A DNA stretch of 64,000 nucleotides from assembly GCF_965139615.1 (NCBI RefSeq), contig NZ_CBCSIQ010000002.1:62001-126000 (forward strand), in the 5' to 3' direction. A program made the position numbers and the translations under genes. This document shows positions 52,242 through 60,815 of this stretch, in pieces. Within the stretch, counting starts at the first letter, position 1. Each line of letters begins with the position of its first letter. The DNA is from Kerstersia similis. Lineage in GTDB: Bacteria > Pseudomonadota > Gammaproteobacteria > Burkholderiales > Burkholderiaceae_B. The notes below the pieces were generated by a model. That model had not been told where the DNA came from. It saw nothing but the letters and a program-made list of their open reading frames with translations, and made no database searches.

Positions 52242-52531
52242 GGGGGTTCCAGAGAGTAGGTCGATGAAAGGCGTAGCCGGCAGGTGGGCAGACTGGGTGC
52301 GGAGGCGCTCGGCCCGTACCAGGGCGGTAGGCCTGGCGGGGGCATATTGATGCACGGCGGCGCGGCGTAGCCGGTTGGTTCTGCAGCGCAGCTGGCATTT
52401 TCGTCGATTGGCCGCACCAATGAAAGCCTGGCGAAAACCGCGCAGAAATTACCACTTTTCCGTATGATATGCAGCGTTTTCCATGGGCAGGGCTGAAAGA
52501 AAGACCGCGTTTGGATGTAAACTGCGGCCGC

Positions 52532-53587
52532 ATGATCATCCTGGGATTCGAAAGCTCCTGCGACGAAACCGGCGTTGCCGTCGTCTGTACGGAGCGTGGG
52601 CTGTTGGCCCATGCCTTGCATACACAAATCGCCATGCATGCCGATTATGGCGGCGTGGTGCCTGAACTTGCCTCGCGCGACCATATTCGTCGCGCCTTGC
52701 CGCTGACCACAGAGGTCTTGGCCCAGGCTGGCCTGACGCTGGCCGATGTCGATGCCATTGCCTATACGGCCGGGCCGGGCCTTGCCGGTGCCTTGCTGGT
52801 AGGCGCCAGTGTGGCGCAATCCATGGCCTGGACGCTGGGGGTGCCTGCCATTCCTATTCATCACCTGGAAGGGCATCTGTTGTCGCCGCGGCTGGCGACG
52901 CCGCAGCCTGCATTTCCTTTTGTCGCCCTGCTGGTCAGTGGCGGCCACACCCAGTTGATGCGCGTCGATGGGGTGGGACGTTATGAGTTGCTGGGCGAGA
53001 CGCTGGACGATGCGGCCGGCGAAGCCTTCGATAAAAGCGCCAAATTGCTGGGCCTGGGCTATCCGGGCGGGCCGGCATTATCGGCGCTGGCCGAGCAGGG
53101 CGATGCCAGCCGCTTCGAGTTACCGCGCCCCATGCTGCATAGCGGCGACCTGGATTTCAGCTTCAGCGGGCTGAAAACGGCGGTGCTGACCAAAGTGAAG
53201 GCGGCCAACGCCAATGGTGCGATGGACGCGCAGACGCGCGCGGATCTGGCCGCAGCCACCCAGCAGGCGATTGTCGAGGTATTGATCGCCAAGGCTGCGA
53301 AAGCCTTGCGTCAGACCGGCCTCAAGCGTTTGGTGGTGGCGGGGGGCGTGGGAGCCAATCGTCTGCTGCGGCAACGGCTCGATCAGGCGCTCAAACCGAT
53401 CAAAGGCGAAGCCTTCTTTCCACCCCTGGCGCTATGCACGGACAATGGGGCGATGATCGCTTTTGCGGCAGCCCAGCGGGTTCAGGCTGGCCTGTGGTCG
53501 CCTGAGGAGGATCCGGAGACCAGTCTGGCCCATGCCTTTACGGTGCGGCCGCGCTGGGATCTGGCGGATGTCTCGCGGCCTGCCTGA
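52532..53587 (+). CDS. tsaD: tRNA N6-adenosine threonylcarbamoyltransferase
   Basis: 351 residues from ATG 52532 (MIILGFESSCDETGVAV). Kae1/TsaD motifs: metal-binding HHLEGH, LVSGGHTQL, GGPALSALA, FSFSGLKTAV, GGVGANRLLR and the metal Asp in ALCTDNGAMIAF. With TsaB, TsaC and TsaE it installs the threonylcarbamoyl group of t6A37 in ANN-decoding tRNAs. It is convergent with plsY, as expected, since these two are often neighbours. Confidence 0.97.
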   Translation: MIILGFESSCDETGVAVVCTERGLLAHALHTQIAMHADYGGVVPELASRDHIRRALPLTTEVLAQAGLTLADVDAIAYTAGPGLAGALLVGASVAQSMAWTLGVPAIPIHHLEGHLLSPRLATPQPAFPFVALLVSGGHTQLMRVDGVGRYELLGETLDDAAGEAFDKSAKLLGLGYPGGPALSALAEQGDASRFELPRPMLHSGDLDFSFSGLKTAVLTKVKAANANGAMDAQTRADLAAATQQAIVEVLIAKAAKALRQTGLKRLVVAGGVGANRLLRQRLDQALKPIKGEAFFPPLALCTDNGAMIAFAAAQRVQAGLWSPEEDPETSLAHAFTVRPRWDLADVSRPA

Positions 53588-53594
53588 GCCTGCC

Positions 53595-53610
53595 GGCGCG
53601 CTTGCGCGCC
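53595..53610. other. Small GC hairpin between tsaD and plsY
   Basis: GGCGCGC-TT-GCGCGCC, 7-bp arms and a two-base centre, between convergent stops. Weak terminator candidate, no T run. Confidence 0.3.
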
Positions 53611-53681
53611 AGCGTGACATCCGGTGCATCGAGGGCTGAACAGACGCCCCCGTGCACGCTTGGTGCAGGTGCAGGCCGGGG

Positions 53682-54386
53682 TCAGCGCTTGCGCTCCTTG
53701 CGCGCATCGGCATTGGGGCGGATCTTGCCGGAAATGGTGGCATTGCCGCCATGGTCTTTTTTCTGCCCGATGCGGCTTTCCTTGCCGGCCAGCAGGCGTT
53801 CGATATTGGCACGATGGCGGGTGAGCAGCAGCAGGGTCATCGCAACGATGGCCGTGCCGACGGCCGTGCTGGTGCGCCAGGCAATGTCGGAGCCGAGGAT
53901 ATAGTAAAGCGGTGCGGCCAGCGCGGCGATCAGGGCCGCCAGCGAGGAATAGCGCCATATCAGCGCGGCGGCAAGCCAGGTCAGCGCGACCAGCAGCGCC
54001 AGCAAGGGGGCCAGGCCGAGCAGGACGCCCAGGGCCGTGGCCACGCCCTTGCCGCCCTTGAAGCCCAGGAACAGCGGAAACAAATGGCCGAGGAAGACGG
54101 CAATGGCGGTCAGGGCCAGTACGCCTGCGCTCAGGTCATACTCCGGCCCCCAGACGCGCACTGCCCAGACGGGCAGCCATCCTTTGGCCGCATCGCCCAG
54201 CAGCGTCAGGGCGGCGGCGGTCTTGTTGCCCGTGCGCAGCACATTGGTCGCCCCCGGATTGCCGGAACCGAATTTGCGCGGATCCTGCAGCCCCATGACT
54301 TTGCTGACAATCACGGCGAAGGGCAGGGAGCCGATCAGGTAGGCCAGGGGGACGACAATCCAGGGCAGCAGGGCGTATTCGTTCAT
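53682..54386 (-). CDS. plsY: Acyl-phosphate glycerol-3-phosphate acyltransferase PlsY
   Basis: 234 residues from ATG 54386 (MNEYALLPW). PlsY signatures: IGSLPFAVIVSKV, GSGNPGATNVLR (glycerol-3-phosphate loop), GHLFPLFLGFKGGKGVATALG and five to six membrane helices. It acylates glycerol-3-phosphate from acyl-phosphate, the first step of phospholipid synthesis, in the inner membrane. The C-terminal 35 residues (ESRIGQKKDHGGNATISGKIRP...) are a soluble basic tail longer than in E. coli PlsY. Confidence 0.95.
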   Translation of the reverse strand: MNEYALLPWIVVPLAYLIGSLPFAVIVSKVMGLQDPRKFGSGNPGATNVLRTGNKTAAALTLLGDAAKGWLPVWAVRVWGPEYDLSAGVLALTAIAVFLGHLFPLFLGFKGGKGVATALGVLLGLAPLLALLVALTWLAAALIWRYSSLAALIAALAAPLYYILGSDIAWRTSTAVGTAIVAMTLLLLTRHRANIERLLAGKESRIGQKKDHGGNATISGKIRPNADARKERKR

Positions 54387-54754
54387 GAGAGACGAGGAAT
54401 GAAGGAGGAGTTCATGCAAGGCCGCCTATTGTAAGAGCTAAGGTAAGGGCTAAGTACAGGTTTGCGACTTTTGGTTCGCGGCTTTTCGCTCATCATGCCG
54501 CATGGCGGAACGCCTGCCGGGCATGGCCGGGCAGTAGGCTTGCTGGCGTAGCGGGTCTTTGCCAAGGGCCGGCCGGCTGGCAAGTAAGCCCTGGCGGGTT
54601 CCCGCAGGCCGGTTCCTGATAGTGCAAAAAATCCTGTGCTTTGATGCGGTTACGGTGGGCGGAAGCGGTGCCGGCAGGTACAATCAGGCGCTGCTGTTTC
54701 GCTGGATCCGGCTCTCGCGGGGATCTCGGCAGCTTTATGGATGGACAGGAAACT
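54387..54754. other. Divergent intergenic region, plsY and surE
   Basis: 368 bases without a supported gene. TACAAT at 54679-54684 is a possible -10 for surE, without a convincing -35. Nothing else was recognised. Confidence 0.5.
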
Positions 54755-55495
54755 ATGCGTATTTTGATTTCCAATGATGATGGCTATTCCGCTCCCGGGC
54801 TACAGGCGCTGGTGGATGCCTTGCGCGGCCTGGGCGACCTGACGGTCATTGCGCCTGAGGCCAATCACAGTGGCGCGTCGAATTCGCTGACCCTGTCGCG
54901 CCCGCTGACGGTACGGACGGCCAGCAACGGCTTTCTGTGTGTCAATGGTACGCCTTCGGATTGCGTCCATATTGCGCTGACGGGCTTGCTCGATCAGATG
55001 CCAGATCTGGTGGTTTCCGGCATCAACAATGGCGCCAACATGGGAGACGATACGCTGTATTCCGGCACTGTCGCCGCTGCCATGGAGGGCTATCTGTTCG
55101 GTGTGCCGGCCATCGCGTTCTCACTGGTGGAAAAGGGCTGGTCGAACCTGGATGCAGCCGCTGCCGTTGCGCGCCAGATTGTCGAGCGCCAGATCGCCCG
55201 GCCTTTGACGGCGCCTTCGCTGTTGAGCGTCAATATTCCCAACCTGCCTTTGCATGAGATCAAGCCGCCGCGCGTGACCCGGCTGGGGCGTCGGCATCCA
55301 TCCTCGCCGGTCATCCGTTCGGCGAATCCGCAAGGGGAAGTGATTTACTGGATCGGGCCATCCGGGGCTGCGGCAGATGCCGCGCCGGGGACGGACTTCC
55401 ATGCGCTCTCTGAGGGCGCAGTCTCCGTGACGCCGCTGCAAACGGATCTGACCCATCACGGTCAGCTGCCGCGCCTGCACGATTGGCTGGCCTGA
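54755..55495 (+). CDS. surE: 5'/3'-nucleotidase SurE
   Basis: 246 residues from ATG 54755 with AGGAAA upstream. Metal-site motif ISNDDGYSAPG at the N-terminus, APEANHSGASNSLTL (Ser metal ligand) and SGINNGANMGDDTLYSGTVAAA. By family a metal-dependent phosphatase of nucleoside 5'- and 3'-monophosphates, important under stress and in stationary phase. First of surE-pcm-nlpD; 8 bases separate it from pcm. Confidence 0.96.
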   Translation: MRILISNDDGYSAPGLQALVDALRGLGDLTVIAPEANHSGASNSLTLSRPLTVRTASNGFLCVNGTPSDCVHIALTGLLDQMPDLVVSGINNGANMGDDTLYSGTVAAAMEGYLFGVPAIAFSLVEKGWSNLDAAAAVARQIVERQIARPLTAPSLLSVNIPNLPLHEIKPPRVTRLGRRHPSSPVIRSANPQGEVIYWIGPSGAAADAAPGTDFHALSEGAVSVTPLQTDLTHHGQLPRLHDWLA

Positions 55496-55503
55496 TCGCT
55501 TCC

Positions 55504-56328
55504 ATGAGCAAGCAGCCGCCCGTTCCGTTCATGGATACTCCCCCGGCGCGCCGTACAGGTGGCGGGGCAGGGAGCGGCGCGCTGCATGGCATTACCCCGG
55601 CCAACAGCAATACGCGGGTATCGGCGGCCGTGCTGCCGCCACGAACCAGCGGGGACGCCGGCACCGTCGGGCGTTCGGCCGGCAATCTTGGCCTTAATTC
55701 CGACCGCATGCGGGCTGCCATGGTGCAACGCCTGCGCGCGCAGGGTATCAGCGATGATGCTGTGCTGCGGGCCATGAACGATATTCCGCGCCACCGCTTC
55801 GTTGACGAGGCCCTGGCCAGCCGCGCCTACGAGGATGCCGCCTTGCCGATCGGCTTCGGGCAGACCATTTCCCAGCCATGGGTCGTGGCGCATATGATTG
55901 CACTGGGCATGGCGGGCAAGGCGCCGCGCCGCGTGCTGGAAGTTGGCGCAGGTTGTGGCTACCAGGCGGCGGTGCTGTCGCTGCTGGTGCGTGAAGTGCA
56001 TGCCATCGAACGCATGCGCGGGCTGTACGAACTGGCGCGGACCAACCTTTCCGGGCCGGCCTATCGCAATGTCCGCTTGATTTATGGTGACGGTATGGCG
56101 GGTTTGCCCAAAGCCGCGCCGTTTGACATGATTATTGTTGCCGCCGCCGGGTTGACCATTCCAGATGCGCTCTTGCAGCAACTGGCGCGCGGCGGCCGGC
56201 TGGTGGCACCGGAAGGTGGCGCGCAGCAGCGTCTGGTCGTGATCGAGCGTACCGGACCGCAGCAATGGCGGCGCCAGGAACTCGATGCAGTCCGTTTCGT
56301 TCCGCTCAAGCCCGGCATACAATCCTGA
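55504..56328 (+). CDS. pcm: Protein-L-isoaspartate O-methyltransferase
   Basis: 274 residues from ATG 55504 (MSKQPPVPF). The first 65 residues are a Pro/Gly/Ser-rich extension absent from the 208-residue E. coli Pcm. The methyltransferase core starts at about RMRAAMVQRLRAQGI, with FGQTISQPWVVAHM, SAM-binding VLEVGAGCGYQAAVLS and LIYGDGMAG. It methylates isoaspartyl residues to start repair of aged proteins. Middle gene of surE-pcm-nlpD. Confidence 0.95.
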   Translation: MSKQPPVPFMDTPPARRTGGGAGSGALHGITPANSNTRVSAAVLPPRTSGDAGTVGRSAGNLGLNSDRMRAAMVQRLRAQGISDDAVLRAMNDIPRHRFVDEALASRAYEDAALPIGFGQTISQPWVVAHMIALGMAGKAPRRVLEVGAGCGYQAAVLSLLVREVHAIERMRGLYELARTNLSGPAYRNVRLIYGDGMAGLPKAAPFDMIIVAAAGLTIPDALLQQLARGGRLVAPEGGAQQRLVVIERTGPQQWRRQELDAVRFVPLKPGIQS

Positions 56329-56377
56329 TTATTGGCGCTTTGTGCTGTGCACAAAGCATGAACGTATTTTTATCGCT

Positions 56378-57235
56378 ATGACGAATTCATCCTCTACGCG
56401 CAATTTCCGACTTCCCGTGCTGGCCGCTGCCTTGGTTCTGGCTGGCTGCGCGTCCCAGCAGCCTGCTCCCATTGTGGATGGCGCAGCAGCCAAGCCTGCG
56501 GTGGAGGTGCCTGCGCCTTCGGCCGGCATCACTGGTGCTTCCTACACGGTGCAGCCGCGCGATACGCTGTACCAGATTGCCCGCAACAATAATGTGTCGG
56601 TCGAGGATTTGCGCCGTTGGAACAACATCACCGACCCGACGCAACTGCGTATCGGCCAGGTGCTGCGCCTGTCGCCGGCAGGCAGCGCCGCAGGCGGCAG
56701 CCAGCCTGTCGGCAGCGGCAGCACGCAGGTTGCGGCCATTTCCGACCCCAAGCCGGTCGTGGTCCAGCCACCCAAGACCAGCACGGTGCAGCCTGCCACG
56801 ACTCCCTCTGCAACCACCACCACGGCAACGACACCGGATGAAAAAAGCGTCGTGCGGGCTGCCGACGCCAATCTGATCGACTGGGGCTGGCCCGCGTCGG
56901 GCAAGCTGATCCAGGGCTTCAACACCAATACCAAGGGTATTGATATCGACGGCCAGCCGGGCGATCCCGTGGTGGCGGCTGCGGCAGGCCAGGTCATGTA
57001 TAGCGGCAACGGCGTGCGCGGCCTCGGCAATCTGATCATCATCAACCACACTGGCGGCTTCATCACCGCTTATGCGCATAATCGCAAGCTGCTGGTCAAG
57101 ACGGGTGACAAGGTCACGCGCGGCCAGCGGATTGCGGAGCTGGGCCAAACCGACACGACCTCGCCGCGCTTGCACTTCGAGGTGCGCCGCCAGGGCACGC
57201 CGGTGGATCCGCTCAAGTACCTGCCGCACCGATGA
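56378..57235 (+). CDS. nlpD: NlpD-type LysM/M23 lipoprotein
   Basis: 285 residues from ATG 56378. Lipobox VLAGC (Cys at about 24), so an envelope lipoprotein. One LysM domain (about 55-100: YTVQPRDTLYQIARNNNVSVEDL, LRIGQVLRL), a Thr/Pro-rich linker, and a C-terminal M23 (LytM) domain: TKGIDIDGQPGDPVVAAAAG, YAHNRKLLVKTGDKV, SPRLHFEVRRQGTPVDPLKYLP. The first catalytic His of active LytM enzymes is missing (TKGIDID), as in E. coli NlpD, so it probably activates an amidase and does not cut murein itself. In many proteobacteria rpoS follows nlpD; here it does not. Confidence 0.94.
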   Translation: MTNSSSTRNFRLPVLAAALVLAGCASQQPAPIVDGAAAKPAVEVPAPSAGITGASYTVQPRDTLYQIARNNNVSVEDLRRWNNITDPTQLRIGQVLRLSPAGSAAGGSQPVGSGSTQVAAISDPKPVVVQPPKTSTVQPATTPSATTTTATTPDEKSVVRAADANLIDWGWPASGKLIQGFNTNTKGIDIDGQPGDPVVAAAAGQVMYSGNGVRGLGNLIIINHTGGFITAYAHNRKLLVKTGDKVTRGQRIAELGQTDTTSPRLHFEVRRQGTPVDPLKYLPHR

Positions 57236-58020
57236 CACCGGTACTGGTCTTTGACCTGGAAACCCTGCCTGACGTCGATGGCCTCAGGCGCCTGAATGGC
57301 TGGGGGCCCGAGGTATCGGACGCCGAGGTGGCGGAACGCGCTTTTGCCGCTCGCCGCGAAGAGAAGGGGAATGACTTCCTGCCGCTGCATTTGCAGCGTG
57401 TCGCGGTGATCAGTTGCACGTTCCGGGACGACAGCGGTTTCCGTGTGCGTACGCTGGGCAAGCCTGGCGATTCCGAAGCGTCCCTGATCGCCGGGTTTTT
57501 CAAGACGATAGAGCGCTACACCCCAACGCTGGTGAGCTGGAATGGCTCGGGCTTTGACCTGCCCGTGCTGCATTACCGCAGCCTGATTCACGGGCTGCAG
57601 GCGCCACGCTATTGGGATATGGGCGAGGATGACCGGGATTTCAAGTTCAACAACTATATTTCCCGGTATCACCAGCGCCATACCGATTTGATGGATTTAC
57701 TGGCCAAGTACAACGGCCGCGCCAATGCGCCGCTCGATGAGCTGGCCAAGCTTTGCGGTTTTCCGGGCAAGCTGGGCATGGATGGCAGCCAGGTCTGGCC
57801 GGCCTGGCTGGCAGGCAAGGAAGATGAGGTCCGCGCTTATTGCGAGACCGATGTCGTCAATACCTGGCTGGTCTATTGCCGCTTTCGCCTATTGCGCGGC
57901 GAGCTGGATCCGCAAAGCTACGAAGCCGAGGTGCAACTGGTGCGTGACACGCTGGCAGCCAGCGGCGCAGCGCATTGGCAGGAGTACCTGGCAGCCTGGG
58001 ATGCGGAGAGCCGCGCCTGA
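57232..58020 (+). CDS. 3'-5' exonuclease, PolB-exonuclease-like (DEDDy)
   Basis: 262 residues. The ATG overlaps the nlpD stop (ATGA). DEDDy exonuclease motifs: Exo I VFDLETLPD, Exo II LVSWNGSGFDLPVL, Exo III YCETDVVNTWLVY (Y-x3-D). This is the predicted PolB-associated exonuclease family (DNA_pol_B_exo2), a stand-alone proofreading-like domain of unknown role, probably in DNA repair. No polymerase domain is attached. It is about 7 kb from the exonuclease-free polymerase-like gene; a link is not suggested by operon structure. Confidence 0.9.
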   Translation: MTPVLVFDLETLPDVDGLRRLNGWGPEVSDAEVAERAFAARREEKGNDFLPLHLQRVAVISCTFRDDSGFRVRTLGKPGDSEASLIAGFFKTIERYTPTLVSWNGSGFDLPVLHYRSLIHGLQAPRYWDMGEDDRDFKFNNYISRYHQRHTDLMDLLAKYNGRANAPLDELAKLCGFPGKLGMDGSQVWPAWLAGKEDEVRAYCETDVVNTWLVYCRFRLLRGELDPQSYEAEVQLVRDTLAASGAAHWQEYLAAWDAESRA

Positions 58021-58029
58021 TGCCAGACC

Positions 58030-58080
58030 GCCGGCGCAAGCGCCGGCAAGCGGTACTGAACGCCGGCCCGAGTGCCGGCG
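58030..58080. repeat. Two adjacent GC-rich hairpins sharing a GCCGGC core
   Basis: First: GCCGGCGC / GCGCCGGC (58030-58047, 2-base gap). Second: CGCCGGC / GCCGGCG (58061-58080, 6-base loop). They lie just after the exonuclease stop in the gap before rlmD; terminator or REP-like element. Confidence 0.5.
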
Positions 58081-58244
58081 TTGCTGATTCCGTGATCCCG
58101 TTACCCGTTGACAGGGCATGGCTGCCTGCGGAGCAGCGTTAGCAGCGGGTAGTAGAAAAACGCTTGTGGTATGTGCGAGACAGTTTCTGGCGCGTGACCG
58201 TCAAGGATTGAAAACGAAACCGGGCGGCCTGAGGGCTGATTCCC

Positions 58245-59552
58245 ATGCAAGAAACGCTAGATATCGAATCGCTGGACATGGAAGCGCGTGGCGTCGCGCA
58301 CAGGGACGGAAAGGTCGTTTTTGTTGAGGGGGCCTTGCCTGGGGAGCGTGTCGTAGCGCGCGCCCTGAAATCCAAGCCCTCCTACGAAATCGCCGAACTG
58401 GAAAGGCTCATACGGCCTTCCACCCAGCGTGTGGCGCCGCGCTGCCGGCATTTTGGTACCTGCGGGGGCTGCGCCATGCAGCATCTGGAGCCGGCCGCCC
58501 AGCTGGCGATCAAGCAGCGAGTGCTGGAAGACGCTTTCGGGCATATCGGCAAGTTGCGGCCCGGCAGCATGTTGGCGCCGCTGCAGGGGCCGGCCTGGGG
58601 CTATCGTTTCCGGGCCCGGCTGAGTGTACGCATGGTGCCCAGCAGAGGCGGCGTACTGATCGGTTTTCGTGAGCGCAAGAGCAGCTATGTCGCGGATATC
58701 CGGGAATGCCACGTCTTGCCGCCGCATGTGTCCCGCCTGCTGGAACCTTTGCATGCCATGGTGGCGCAGTTGTCTGCACCTGATCGCGTGCCGCAGATCG
58801 AGCTGGCGGTGGGCGACCAGGTGACAGTATTGGTATTGCGGCATCTGACGCCTTTGAAACGGCAGGATATCGAGCTATTGCGCCGCTTTGGGGAGCAGCA
58901 CGACATTTCCTGGTGGTTGCAGCCGGATGGGCCTGATAGCGCGCATCCGCTGGTACGGGGCGATGATGCCAAACTGGCCTATGCCTTGCCAGCCTATGGC
59001 CTGCGCATGCCGTACCGGCCCACGGATTTCACCCAGGTCAATCATGCGCTCAATCGGGTGCTGGTGGTGCGGGCGCTGGCTTTGTTGCAGTGCCAGCCAC
59101 AGGATCGGGTCGCGGATCTTTTCTGCGGCCTGGGGAATTTCAGCCTGCCCCTGGCGACCTGTAGCCGCGAAGTGCTGGGGGTGGAGGGGAGTCCGGCACT
59201 GACTGCGCGAGCCCGACAGGCCGCGGAACAGCATGGCTTGGCAGAGAAGGCCCGCTTCCAGACCTTGAATCTGTTCGAGATTGATGTGCGCTGGCTGCGT
59301 TCGCTGGGGTATTTCGATCGCATGTTGATCGACCCGCCGCGCGACGGCGCCCAGGCACTGGCGGAGGCGCTGGCGGCGCTGCAGCCGCAGGAACGCCCGC
59401 GCCGGATTGTCTATGTCTCCTGTAATCCCGCCACCCTGGCCAGAGATGCCGCCATCATGGTGCACAAGGGCGGATACCGGCTGGTGCAGGCAGGAGTCAT
59501 CAATATGTTTCCGCATACCGCCCATGTGGAATCCATTGCGGTGCTGGAATAA
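58245..59552 (+). CDS. rlmD: 23S rRNA (uracil-1939-C5)-methyltransferase
   Basis: 435 residues. An N-terminal TRAM-like OB domain (1-60) is followed by 4Fe-4S cysteines in PRCRHFGTCGGCAMQHL with a fourth Cys in ECHVL. The SAM domain shows DRVADLFCGLGNFSLPLA, LIDPPRDGA and the catalytic Cys in VYVSCNPATLARD. By family it makes m5U1939 in 23S rRNA. Four Cys with this spacing favour RlmD (RumA) over TrmA. Confidence 0.95.
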   Translation: MQETLDIESLDMEARGVAHRDGKVVFVEGALPGERVVARALKSKPSYEIAELERLIRPSTQRVAPRCRHFGTCGGCAMQHLEPAAQLAIKQRVLEDAFGHIGKLRPGSMLAPLQGPAWGYRFRARLSVRMVPSRGGVLIGFRERKSSYVADIRECHVLPPHVSRLLEPLHAMVAQLSAPDRVPQIELAVGDQVTVLVLRHLTPLKRQDIELLRRFGEQHDISWWLQPDGPDSAHPLVRGDDAKLAYALPAYGLRMPYRPTDFTQVNHALNRVLVVRALALLQCQPQDRVADLFCGLGNFSLPLATCSREVLGVEGSPALTARARQAAEQHGLAEKARFQTLNLFEIDVRWLRSLGYFDRMLIDPPRDGAQALAEALAALQPQERPRRIVYVSCNPATLARDAAIMVHKGGYRLVQAGVINMFPHTAHVESIAVLE

Positions 59553-59607
59553 CCGTGCGATGCCGCAGGCCAGGGCTGGCCCGGCGCCGCTTCATGATAA
59601 GGACGCT

Positions 59608-60672
59608 GTGTTGATCTTTTCTCTTGCTTCACGCCATCGCTGCGGGGCTCAGGCCCTGGTTGCCGCCAGCCTGGGCCTGGTGGCCAGCGCCAGTGCGGCG
59701 GATACCGTTCTGCTTGCCAATGGCGACAGGCTGAGCGGTACGGTGCAGTTGCTCGACGCGGGTACTTTGCTGCTGAAGACGAGTTACGCTGGTGAGATTC
59801 GGATTGCCTGGAAGCATGTCGTTCAGATAGAGACGGATGACCCGCTGGTATTGCATGCCCCTGGTTTGCGGGCGGGCTATCAGGCCCGCTTGTTGCCCGC
59901 CACCAGGGATGGACAGGCGCTGCAGCTTGCCGCCACGCCGGAATCATCGGAAGCCCCGGCGCCCCAGCCCATCGCCCTGGATCAGGTGGAGCGGCTGGTG
60001 CGTCCGCATCCGGTGTTGCGGGACTGGGTGTTCAAGGGCAACGCGGACTTGGCCTTGGACGCCAATCATGCTGCCAAGACCAATGAAAACTGGACGCTTG
60101 CATTGCAGTCCACTTTGCGTCGCTATAACTGGCGGCATGGCCTGACAGCCAATTACACCCGGAAATCCCAGGACAGCGTGGTGGGCACACACAACTACAT
60201 GGCGCTCTATACGCTGGATCGTTTCGTGACGGAAAAGCTCTTTGTGCAGGGCCGTGTCCGCTACCGTCATGATTACATCGACGACCCGGCGCGCGACCTG
60301 AGTTTCGCCGTGGGCCCCGGCTATCAGTTCTGGGATAACGAACTGGGCGCCTTGTCGGTTTCCACGCTGGTCAACCATACGCGCTATCGCTATCACGATG
60401 GCGACACCGTGCGTTTTCAGTCCCTGGGCGTCAGTTGGGACTATTCACGCTATTTCGGCGGCAAGCAATGGCAGCTGTTCTCGCACGGCGAAGTCTATCA
60501 GGCGCTCAGCAACGATGCTGACCAGAGCCTGGATGTCGCCGTCGGGATGCGCTACAGCCTGACGGAGTGGCTGTCGCTCTATACCAAGGCGAGCTACAAC
60601 CGTGTGACTGCCTCGGGGCAGGACAATAGCAGCGAGCGCAAGTATTCGGTGGGCTTGAGCACGCGCTGGTAG
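59608..60672 (+). CDS. DUF481-family (YdiY-like) outer-membrane protein
   Basis: 354 residues from GTG 59608 with AAGGA about 5 bases upstream; a longer in-frame reading overlaps rlmD. Signal peptide with hydrophobic AQALVAASLGLVASASA, cleavage after ASA near residue 30. The early region DTVLLANGDRLSGTVQLLDAGTLLLKT is a small beta domain common in this family; the C-terminal 240 residues form a DUF481 beta-barrel with alternating aromatic residues and a terminal Trp (STRW). Function unknown; it resembles E. coli YdiY, an acid-induced protein. Confidence 0.88.
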   Translation: MLIFSLASRHRCGAQALVAASLGLVASASAADTVLLANGDRLSGTVQLLDAGTLLLKTSYAGEIRIAWKHVVQIETDDPLVLHAPGLRAGYQARLLPATRDGQALQLAATPESSEAPAPQPIALDQVERLVRPHPVLRDWVFKGNADLALDANHAAKTNENWTLALQSTLRRYNWRHGLTANYTRKSQDSVVGTHNYMALYTLDRFVTEKLFVQGRVRYRHDYIDDPARDLSFAVGPGYQFWDNELGALSVSTLVNHTRYRYHDGDTVRFQSLGVSWDYSRYFGGKQWQLFSHGEVYQALSNDADQSLDVAVGMRYSLTEWLSLYTKASYNRVTASGQDNSSERKYSVGLSTRW

Positions 60673-60710
60673 CCCATGCCGGAAACGATGCAAGCGTTGC
60701 CATGAAAGGT

Positions 60711-60752
60711 AAACGGCCCGCCGCACACGTTTGGGTGTGCGGCGGGCCGTTT
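60711..60752. terminator. Bidirectional terminator between the DUF481 gene and argH
   Basis: 18-bp perfect inverted repeat (60711-60728 with 60735-60752), 6-base loop, with AAA/TTT at the stem ends, between convergent genes. Confidence 0.85.
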
Positions 60753-60815
60753 CTGATGGCGCCTTGGGCGGCGCAATCACATCCTTGCCTGTGGTCAGGT
60801 TTGGCTGGCCAAGGC

